Assembly (NCBI GenBank): GCA_938015875.1
Contig: CALLXE010000053.1
Span: 1 to 38,658, forward strand
From: an uncultured Robiginitomaculum sp.
GTDB lineage: Bacteria; Pseudomonadota; Alphaproteobacteria; Caulobacterales; Maricaulaceae
DNA: 38,658 nt
Direction of reading: 5' to 3'
Positions 32,663 through 38,658 of this stretch are shown in pieces. The notes under the pieces are model-generated. The model had not been told where the DNA came from. It worked only from the letters and a program-made list of their open reading frames with translations, and did no database searches. The first letter of the stretch is position 1; every line of letters begins with the position of its first letter. The position numbers and the translations under genes were made by a program.

Positions 32663-34692
32663 CAGTTCAGCACGCTTTGCGCTGCAACCGAAACGGGGCG
32701 CGTGGCAAACGGCGAGGCCACACGCTGTCCGGCCGCCGAGCCGACGTCAGAGCCCGCGCTGTATGTGCGCAGGGCCGCCGATTTTCCGCCGGCGTAAACC
32801 CGCATAGGGCCGTCCGCGCGGCCGGCGTTGAAATTGCCTTCCAGCGCCGTACTGCCCGTCGGCGTGTGCGTAATCATATAGCCGGGACCGGCCGGTTGTC
32901 CGCCGCGGGCATAGCCGTAATACTCAACTGCGCTGCCGTCAGCATTTTGCAAAATGCCGACGCCGGAGCCTTCGCCAAATCCGCCGTTGCATTCACCCAA
33001 CCATGTGCCGGTTTTACTGCTGCCGGTATGAGCATAGGCGCAGGACGTTGCGGCAACGCTCAGCGAACGCTGATTTTTTGAATAGAGAGCCCGGAGCTTT
33101 TCTGTCAGGCCTTCAAAGCGAATGGCGGTAATCGTCTCGCTGCTGTCGATCAAATTTACCTGAACGGAAATTTGTTCTTCTAAGGCCGGGGCAACGCTGG
33201 TCAGATAGCTTACGCCAATTTTCTTTGACAACTGACTTGAGCCATATGCGGTCTGCGCCGCGTAAACCGTGCCCGCGATCAGTGCGTCAATGGCTATTCT
33301 GTTTACCTGAGCGTCTCGCTGTTGTCTTTGACGCTCGCGGCGAATGCAATCATTGTATTCGCGCTGCGATCGCGCATTGCCGCAATCAGAGCCCCCGGAG
33401 CCGCCGGAATTCGCAATCGCGACGCCCGTGCCGATAGCACCTAAAATCGCCAGAGCCGTCGCCGTGTTTTGCTTGCGGGCCAGATCCCGGCGCTTTTCCA
33501 AAACATTATATTCAGCCTTAAGCATATCGCGAACTTGCGCGCCCATTTCGCCGTTATGCACGCCGTCAAACAGGCGCAGGGACTGAACGGAGAGGTAGTT
33601 TTTCTGGGCGTCCAAAAGGCGCTCTGCATATTTCAGGCGCGCCAAATAGGACGGATCATCTGACCCGACCAATGTTAAAGCGGCAAGGCTCTCGTCAAAT
33701 TGTGAAATTGCGCCGGCGCGGCCCGCCATGGCGGCTTTGCCGGTATCTGCGCGGTTGATCTCTCCGACGATTTGATTTGCCATAGGCCGGGAGAACACAG
33801 CGGCGAGCGGGTCAATATCGGCGGTTGTTGCGCCGGCCGGCTTTGCTGATGTCAAAGCAGTCAAAGTGCTCGCATTCAATTTGACCTTCTCTACCGGATA
33901 TGCGCGCACGGCATGGGAATTGCCGCGGTCACTGAGGCTTTTTTGCGCCACATTTAACGCGCGGCCGGTTTTTAAAAATGTGACAAAGTCGAGGGGGCGG
34001 GGATCTGTGGTCAGACGGCCCGCTTGCATGGCCTGCATCGATTCTTCAATGGCCTCTCTTGCATTACCGGCCGTTCGGGCCATCAGAGGCGCGCTGGACA
34101 GCAAGACGCCTTGGGTCGGCGCGGCTGCGCGGTGATCAGTTTTGACCGTGATGAGCGGCGTTACCAAATCCCCGAATGTCAACGGCTCTTTACCCATCAT
34201 CTTTGTCACGTCCGGATAGGTATAGGCGGCAAAGTCTACAGTCACGACGTTAGGCAGGCTTTCAGCTTGGGTCATCGGTACAGATGTCAGCTTCCCGTCT
34301 GCGTCCAGTTTGATCGTATGCGGCGAGAGCAGCACAGAATGTTCAGGCAGTTTCGCAGCCAGTTCTTTGTAGAGTGACAAAGCAAAATAGTTTGATTTTA
34401 AAATGAGACTGTCTGCCAGTCCGTCGCGTTCTTGGGACGCAGCCTGCTTGCCGGAGCCGCCAATCGCTTGCGTGCCAAAGGCGTTATAGTAAGCGTCCCG
34501 GGCGTCGGGGTCGACAAAGGCGGGGTAGCGGACAACTGCCAAGGTCGTGCCAAGCGGCGCTTCGCCGACATAAGTTTGCGCGGCATAATCCTTCTGAAGC
34601 GCCGACACAGACGCGCCCTTTGCCGTGGTTGCGCAGGCGCCGGACATAAGGGCGGACCCCAAAAGTAATGCAGCGATAAATTGACGTGACAT
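32662..34692 (-). CDS. Large envelope lipoprotein with MORN-like C-terminus, first gene of the VWA/channel operon
   Basis: This is a 676-residue protein with a signal peptide and lipobox-like SGAC (Cys20). The long helical N-terminal part (to about 410) includes an apparent beta-rich region near residues 50-160. A Gly/Ala hydrophobic stretch (ALAILGAIGTGVAIANSGGSGG) follows, then a short Arg/Gln-rich segment (RERQRQQRDAQ). The C-terminal about 150 residues contain MORN-like units (GEGSGVGILQNADGSAVEYYGY, LEGNFNAGRADGPMRVY). No overall family is recognised. It opens the operon and is divergent from the Crp/Fnr gene. It may be the outer-membrane-attached part of the complex. Confidence 0.85.
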   Translation of the reverse strand: MSRQFIAALLLGSALMSGACATTAKGASVSALQKDYAAQTYVGEAPLGTTLAVVRYPAFVDPDARDAYYNAFGTQAIGGSGKQAASQERDGLADSLILKSNYFALSLYKELAAKLPEHSVLLSPHTIKLDADGKLTSVPMTQAESLPNVVTVDFAAYTYPDVTKMMGKEPLTFGDLVTPLITVKTDHRAAAPTQGVLLSSAPLMARTAGNAREAIEESMQAMQAGRLTTDPRPLDFVTFLKTGRALNVAQKSLSDRGNSHAVRAYPVEKVKLNASTLTALTSAKPAGATTADIDPLAAVFSRPMANQIVGEINRADTGKAAMAGRAGAISQFDESLAALTLVGSDDPSYLARLKYAERLLDAQKNYLSVQSLRLFDGVHNGEMGAQVRDMLKAEYNVLEKRRDLARKQNTATALAILGAIGTGVAIANSGGSGGSDCGNARSQREYNDCIRRERQRQQRDAQVNRIAIDALIAGTVYAAQTAYGSSQLSKKIGVSYLTSVAPALEEQISVQVNLIDSSETITAIRFEGLTEKLRALYSKNQRSLSVAATSCAYAHTGSSKTGTWLGECNGGFGEGSGVGILQNADGSAVEYYGYARGGQPAGPGYMITHTPTGSTALEGNFNAGRADGPMRVYAGGKSAALRTYSAGSDVGSAAGQRVASPFATRPVSVAAQSVLN

Positions 34693-34856
34693 AAAGGCCC
34701 CTTATTTGACTTGCCTATTTCAGCTGTGTCTTATTACTAAACCTAACATTAACCCGGCCTGAAGGGTTTTAAAGGGGCAATTGCGGCGATTCTGCTGATA
34801 ATCTTTTGCGCAGTTTATACTTGCAAAAGCCAAGCGCTCGCGGTGTAAATGCCCGC
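34693..34856. promoter_or_regulatory. Divergent promoter region of the VWA/channel operon and Crp/Fnr gene
   Basis: This 164-base AT-richer spacer lies between two divergent starts. No clear sigma-70 or FNR/CRP palindrome was found by eye. Its position makes it the likely control region for both genes. Confidence 0.45.
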
Positions 34857-35528
34857 ATGACCACAACACACCCCAATTATGACTTTTCGGCTTTTAAGGC
34901 CGCTCATTCGGATTTTTCCGCTGCTTTTGATGCCGTCATGAGCGTTCGCGCTTTTGCGGCGGGCGAGACGATGATTTGGCAAAGCGAGGATGGGCATCAT
35001 ACCTTTTACCTGACCAAAGGCGAGGCCAAGGTGGTGCGCCATTCGATCGGGGGACACGAGATCTTTTTAGCGGAATTGCCTTGTGGTGAGCTTTTCGGAG
35101 AACTTGCCCCTTTAATCGGCGAACGGCGCACATCCAATGTGGTGGCTGTGTCAGATTGCGAAACCCAAGATATAAGCGCGGACAGTCTGTTTGAACTGAT
35201 GGAGACTTATCCGAAATTTGCAATTTTTATGACCCGCATGTTGGCGGCACGGATTGAGAAAACCTCGCGTCAAATTTTCGAACGTCTCTCTTTGCCGGCA
35301 AGCCGGCGGATTTATAACGACTTGGTGCGGCGCGGCATTCGGGACGCTGATAATTCAGAGCGCTATACGCTGTCACCGCCGGAGACGGTGACAGAGCTGT
35401 CTTCACGATGGAATTTATCGCGCGAAAGCGCGTCGCGAGCCGTCAGCGAACTTGTCCGCCAGGGGCTCATTATAAAAACGGATACGGCATGGCATATTAT
35501 TCGGCCGGATTTTGCTTACGCAGAATAG
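34857..35528 (+). CDS. Crp/Fnr family transcriptional regulator
   Basis: This is a 223-residue protein. The N-terminal cyclic-nucleotide-binding-like beta-barrel contains TFYLTKGEAKVV and LPCGELFGELAPLIGERRTSNVVA. A dimerisation helix follows (FMTRMLAARIEKTSRQIFERL). The C-terminal winged HTH has VTELSSRWNLSRESASRAVSELVRQGLI. It lacks the N-terminal cysteine cluster of Fnr, so it is not an Fe-S oxygen sensor; the RRTS region could bind a cyclic nucleotide. The ATG at 34857 is chosen; a TTG frame extends upstream. It is divergent from the VWA/channel operon and is its probable regulator. The end overlaps the convergent thioesterase gene by 13 bases. Confidence 0.92.
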   Translation: MTTTHPNYDFSAFKAAHSDFSAAFDAVMSVRAFAAGETMIWQSEDGHHTFYLTKGEAKVVRHSIGGHEIFLAELPCGELFGELAPLIGERRTSNVVAVSDCETQDISADSLFELMETYPKFAIFMTRMLAARIEKTSRQIFERLSLPASRRIYNDLVRRGIRDADNSERYTLSPPETVTELSSRWNLSRESASRAVSELVRQGLIIKTDTAWHIIRPDFAYAE

Positions 35529-36355
35529 GGTGCCCGGATAAAGATTGCGACGCTTTGCATGCCTTCGGCAACTTTCCGGCCGGCTGTGTTCCATATTCCC
35601 ATAGTTTGGCTGCTATAGCCGTTTTGCGCCGCGCTGAGACGTGTATCGACGCGCCACCATCCGTCTTCAGTATCAGGCGTGTCGACCAAGATATTGAGCA
35701 TCCACGTCACGCTGCTGACCGCACCGGCGCGGGTAAACAAGGGATAGGCCGCCGGCGGCAGCACATCGCCAATGGTGACAAGACTGTCAATTCCGGCGCG
35801 GGACGCCGGATCAGCATGCCGGGACCATGCATGTATAAAGCCGTCTTCGGCACCGCTCATCGGTCGTGATCCTGCGATTAATGTGGTTTCAAAATTATTG
35901 AAAAACTTTGGCACGAAGGCGCGAAATTCCGGTGGGGTAAACAGCGGATAGCTGTCAGGCGCTTCATACACTTTCGGGTCATTTGACGGTTTTTTCAGGT
36001 CTGACTCCCGGCTTTTCCCGAAGACTAACGCCACGCGCGCGCCGATTTGGCCGTCGCAGACAACGTCAACGCTGACCGTCGTCACGTTTTTACCCTGTCT
36101 GAGCAGGGCAGGGATAAAGACAGCATTTTGAGTGACAGGCCCGATAAAGCTGACCATGACCGAGCGCAAAGGCGCAAGATCGGCAAATTCCGATTGCGCC
36201 GCGCGCAGGGCCAAGCCGGTCGTTATTCCACCATAGGTTGTGCGGCCCTGTCGCCAATGCGCGGGAATGGCTGCGGCGTAACCGGCGCTTGTCTTCGTCA
36301 TAGCCGTTGCAAGGCCGCGAAAACCTGCTTGCGCCGGCGCGGCGCTATTCGACAA
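35516..36355 (-). CDS. Acyl-CoA thioesterase family protein (double hotdog)
   Basis: This 279-residue protein has two hotdog-like halves. The first contains HWRQGRTTYGGITTGLALRAAQ and SVMVSFIGPVTQNAVF, the second WWRVDTRLSAAQNGYSSQTMGIWNTAGRKVAEGMQS. The layout matches the TesB-like/thioesterase family, which hydrolyses acyl-CoA, and the MnmC/PspC-type neighbours give no pathway hint. The start overlaps the 3-prime end of the next gene upstream by 11 bases. The substrate chain length is unknown. Confidence 0.86.
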   Translation of the reverse strand: MSNSAAPAQAGFRGLATAMTKTSAGYAAAIPAHWRQGRTTYGGITTGLALRAAQSEFADLAPLRSVMVSFIGPVTQNAVFIPALLRQGKNVTTVSVDVVCDGQIGARVALVFGKSRESDLKKPSNDPKVYEAPDSYPLFTPPEFRAFVPKFFNNFETTLIAGSRPMSGAEDGFIHAWSRHADPASRAGIDSLVTIGDVLPPAAYPLFTRAGAVSSVTWMLNILVDTPDTEDGWWRVDTRLSAAQNGYSSQTMGIWNTAGRKVAEGMQSVAIFIRAPYSA

Positions 36356-36839
36356 AGAAGTAGCGTTTTAATTTCGCCATAGCCGCGCCATCCATATATT
36401 TGCCAAGCTCGCGTTCGAACTGCTTCATATCCTGATAGGGGCGATATTCGTCCACTTCATGGGCCAATTTATTCGGCGTCAGAGGGCTTGGGATGAGCCT
36501 GATGTTCGCCTCAGACGCCGTATTGGCGTTCACGCTTACAAAGATTTGATCGTAAATCATGGCTTGCAGGTCGGCATCAGCATATTTGCTGACGACGGCG
36601 TGAAACTCGCTTGGCGTGTTAAACGGACGCTGCTCTAAAATCGCATCCTGCAGCGGGTCGCTGAGAATTCGGACTCCCGCGAGTTCGTACGAATCAACTA
36701 TATTGGGATCCAGTAAGCTTGATACTTGTGCGGGCGCCTTGGTGTCTGCCCTGACGTCCGAAGCCGCAGGCTCGGAATTACAGGCGGAGAGAAAGGCCGC
36801 GCCGCAGATTACGGCTGTGGTTATGACGGATTTAAGCAT
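36345..36839 (-). CDS. Small hypothetical lipoprotein
   Basis: This is a 164-residue protein starting MLKSVITTAVICGAAFLSAC, with lipobox LSAC (Cys20) and an AGGAGA ribosome site. The mature domain has two repeats of a helical segment (NTPSEFHAVVSKYADADLQAMIY and NTASEANIRLIPSPLTPNKLAHEVDEYRPYQ), resembling helix-hairpin-helix-like folds. The function is not recognised. It overlaps the thioesterase start by 11 bases, so the two are co-transcribed. Confidence 0.8.
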   Translation of the reverse strand: MLKSVITTAVICGAAFLSACNSEPAASDVRADTKAPAQVSSLLDPNIVDSYELAGVRILSDPLQDAILEQRPFNTPSEFHAVVSKYADADLQAMIYDQIFVSVNANTASEANIRLIPSPLTPNKLAHEVDEYRPYQDMKQFERELGKYMDGAAMAKLKRYFFVE

Positions 36840-36921
36840 GGTCAGTCTCCTGTTTAGGGTTGCGCGCACGATAAGCGCGCGGCAAAGATTGCGCAATCTT
36901 ATTTACGAAAGCCCGCCTTAA

Positions 36922-37497
36922 ATGCCCGTAATGCTGCGCCGCAAATTTTCAAAATATGTTGTTTGGGCCATCATGGCCTTTCCGGCGGTTTGGATCATGG
37001 CGCGTTATGCGGCTGATGTCATAACCTATGGCGGCGCTGTGCATGAGACGGGGTTGTGGAGCGCCGGCTTTTTAGTTGCGGCGCTGTGGGCAACGCCGCT
37101 GCGCCGAATATTGCCAAAGGCCCGCCTGTCAAAATTTGTCGTTTTCCACCGCCGCGCTCTGGGCGTGGCAAGCTTTGGGTTTGCGGCGCTGCACACAGGA
37201 ATTTATCTGTGGCGCAAAGTCCCTTTGGGCCGCGTGCTCAGCGAAGGCATCAGGCCGGACTTGATGGCGGGCTGGATAGCGCTGGCGATTTTCATTCCGC
37301 TCGCTCTGACCAGTCACACGCGCGCGGTCAGGGCGATGGGCAAGTCTTGGAACGTTTTGCACCGCAGCGTATATATCGCAGCAGCGCTCACCTTTGCGCA
37401 TGCTATATTCAGTTCCGGGCGGCCCGGACTAAGCTATATACTGCTTGGGATTTGGGCGCTTGCAATCCTTGTTCGCGTGATAAAGGTCAGACGGTAA
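36922..37497 (+). CDS. MsrQ-like ferric-reductase-type haem membrane protein
   Basis: This is a 191-residue protein with about six transmembrane helices. Conserved histidines for haem coordination are in FVVFHRRALGVASFGFAALHTGIYLW and WNVLHRSVYIAAALTFAHAIF. The layout and length match MsrQ, the haem-bearing partner of the periplasmic methionine sulfoxide reductase MsrP. msrP is not in the window, so it may be elsewhere or this may be another ferric-reductase-like protein. It is divergent from the small lipoprotein gene. Confidence 0.85.
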   Translation: MPVMLRRKFSKYVVWAIMAFPAVWIMARYAADVITYGGAVHETGLWSAGFLVAALWATPLRRILPKARLSKFVVFHRRALGVASFGFAALHTGIYLWRKVPLGRVLSEGIRPDLMAGWIALAIFIPLALTSHTRAVRAMGKSWNVLHRSVYIAAALTFAHAIFSSGRPGLSYILLGIWALAILVRVIKVRR

Positions 37498-37715
37498 ACG
37501 CCGTTATGGCAATAAGGCCTTTCATTTAGCGTATGCCGGTAAGGATTAAGTAAGCTTTGCAGCGCGTCCGCAGTCAGCCTTTTGAAAGCAAAATCTGCTT
37601 TCATTTCAGGCATAGGCGCAACGGTTTGTTAACCCGTGGGACGTCATGGGAATAAACGCTTTCAAAAGGCCGTTTTATTCATGCTTTGCTAACCATAATC
37701 CCTGAGGTTTGGCGG

Positions 37716-38054
37716 ATGAACCAAGCCACCATAGAAATGCTTATCGAGCCGGGCGCAGAAGCGCTCATTGCGTCAATGGGAAAGCGTCTTAAGACCCGCG
37801 CGCGTTCCAAGGTCATTGATCGCACGCTCACGCATATTCGCGAGCAATCTCACAGTTCTGATGTCAGCGCCTGGTTTTCCGAGGCTCGGTTTGCGCCTTC
37901 GCGCCGAACCACCGTGCGCATCAGCCGTGAAAATGCCGACTACCTGGCCGTGATATCAAATCTTGTCGGGGTCGGGCGTCCGGCGGTTTTGCTGGATATG
38001 GTCTATTTCGCGGCGGCAAATCTCGCGCCCGAAGATTTCGAAGCCCTGCGATAA
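37716..38054 (+). CDS. Hypothetical protein, possible ribbon-helix-helix-like
   Basis: This 112-residue protein starts MNQATIEMLIEPGAEAL at 37716. The middle (SRRTTVRISRENADYLAVISNLVGVGRPAVLLDMVYFAAA) has a beta strand followed by two helices, which resembles a ribbon-helix-helix DNA-binding unit, but the similarity is only in outline. It is followed after 14 bases by a membrane protein gene, probably co-transcribed. Function is unknown. Confidence 0.62.
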   Translation: MNQATIEMLIEPGAEALIASMGKRLKTRARSKVIDRTLTHIREQSHSSDVSAWFSEARFAPSRRTTVRISRENADYLAVISNLVGVGRPAVLLDMVYFAAANLAPEDFEALR

Positions 38055-38068
38055 ATAAGAGCGCATTT

Positions 38069-38658
38069 ATGTTTGATAGTATTGAACCGATTTCCTTTTT
38101 CTCCATGCTGGTGTCTCTGCTGGCTATGGTTATTCAGTTGATTTTTGGGGTTTTGTCGCAAAAACGCACTGCTGCCGAAACGGCCCGGCAAATTGCTGAA
38201 ACAAAAAAACAGGAAAAAATTCTCGCCTTCCATACCGAAGAAACATTTAAAGATGATGTGCGCAATTGGGGGCGAAGCGTTGTCGATAATTTGTCTATGG
38301 CACAGCAACTTTGCACGATCGACCCGTCGGCTATGATCTCTAATGATTATATTGTTCTGCGCGCGCAAACCGTCGGCGCGCTGCGCGGTCTGCTTAATCG
38401 CGGGAAATGGCTGTTTCCCAATTTGGCTATTCCATCGCCTGAAGATAACAGCTTTCTCAGCGGGCCGGAGCGGGAATTATCTGCGCTCGAAACCGTTCTG
38501 TACGGTTATCATACACTGGATCAATTGGACGGAAGTGATGCAGAAAAGCGCAAAAAATCGGCGACAAAAGTCCGCAAATTGCGCAATGAGTTCGTGCGTG
38601 AAATGCGCCGCGCCGTCGATCCGCGCGTACGCGGCGAAGACATAGAAGCGTTTGTCGC
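38069..38658 (+). CDS. Partial single-span membrane protein, C-terminus beyond window
   Basis: The frame is open from ATG 38069 to the window edge, about 196 codons. The N-terminal helix (ISFFSMLVSLLAMVIQLIFGVL) is followed by a coiled-coil segment (SQKRTAAETARQIAETKKQEK) and a helical cytoplasmic domain with LRGLLNRGKWLFPN. I do not recognise the family. It lies 14 bases after the preceding small gene and is likely in the same operon. Confidence 0.62.
   Translation, partial: MFDSIEPISFFSMLVSLLAMVIQLIFGVLSQKRTAAETARQIAETKKQEKILAFHTEETFKDDVRNWGRSVVDNLSMAQQLCTIDPSAMISNDYIVLRAQTVGALRGLLNRGKWLFPNLAIPSPEDNSFLSGPERELSALETVLYGYHTLDQLDGSDAEKRKKSATKVRKLRNEFVREMRRAVDPRVRGEDIEAFV

Overview
The window reads as chromosomal DNA of a Gram-negative alphaproteobacterium. 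This is inferred from the moderately high GC content, the run of rsmB, rpe and a heparinase II/III-like gene, a DUF1674/SDHAF4 protein, a PspF/sigma-54 psp locus, fused mnmC, and the many lipoprotein and Sec signals. The genus cannot be fixed from sequence alone. Most genes are tightly packed, often with TAATG or ATGA overlaps. No transposase, integrase, CRISPR array or rRNA was seen. One tRNA with anticodon CAT is present.

Layout: (1) 1-3322, minus strand: a partial signal-peptide protein, then a tiny gene for a double-glycine-leader peptide whose core is four tandem IPVIDF units, then a C39-peptidase ABC exporter and a severely shortened HlyD-like adaptor. This looks like a small, unfamiliar ribosomal-peptide export system. 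(2) 3378-11385, minus: DCC-family protein, FlaA1/CapD-type nucleotide-sugar enzyme, heparinase-like protein, rpe, a Ser/Tyr-rich repeat lipoprotein, rsmB, and another lipoprotein. (3) 11731-13574, plus: SDHAF4-like protein and two related small secreted proteins. (4) 13631-18051: pspF diverging from a sigma-54 promoter that drives two undescribed small ORFs, pspA, pspB, pspC, a small secreted protein and a GIN/toastrack-like beta-repeat protein. (5) 18048-25854: DUF6498-like membrane protein, mnmC, a WecG/TagA glycosyltransferase, mrp/apbC, a one-domain asparaginase-like protein, panD, two unknown proteins and a SIMPL lipoprotein. (6) 26005-26082: tRNA-CAT. (7) 26374-34692, minus: an envelope operon of a large lipoprotein, a secreted protein, two membrane-anchored VWA proteins, a MotA/TolQ/ExbB-type channel subunit, a repeat-plus-SUMF1-fold protein and a low-complexity secreted protein. 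A Crp/Fnr regulator diverges from it. (8) 35516-38658: thioesterase, small lipoprotein, MsrQ-like haem membrane protein, two unknown proteins, the last cut by the window edge.

Two loci stand out. The first is the IPVIDF-repeat peptide with its peptidase-exporter: all four repeats are identical in protein, yet each uses a different proline codon, so selection appears to act on the peptide. The second is the VWA/channel operon: both VWA proteins begin with a MotB/TolR-like transmembrane segment carrying a membrane-embedded Asp, next to a MotA/TolQ-like partner. This suggests an ion-driven motor whose usual peptidoglycan-binding domain has been replaced by a VWA domain, with one canonical and one degenerate metal site.
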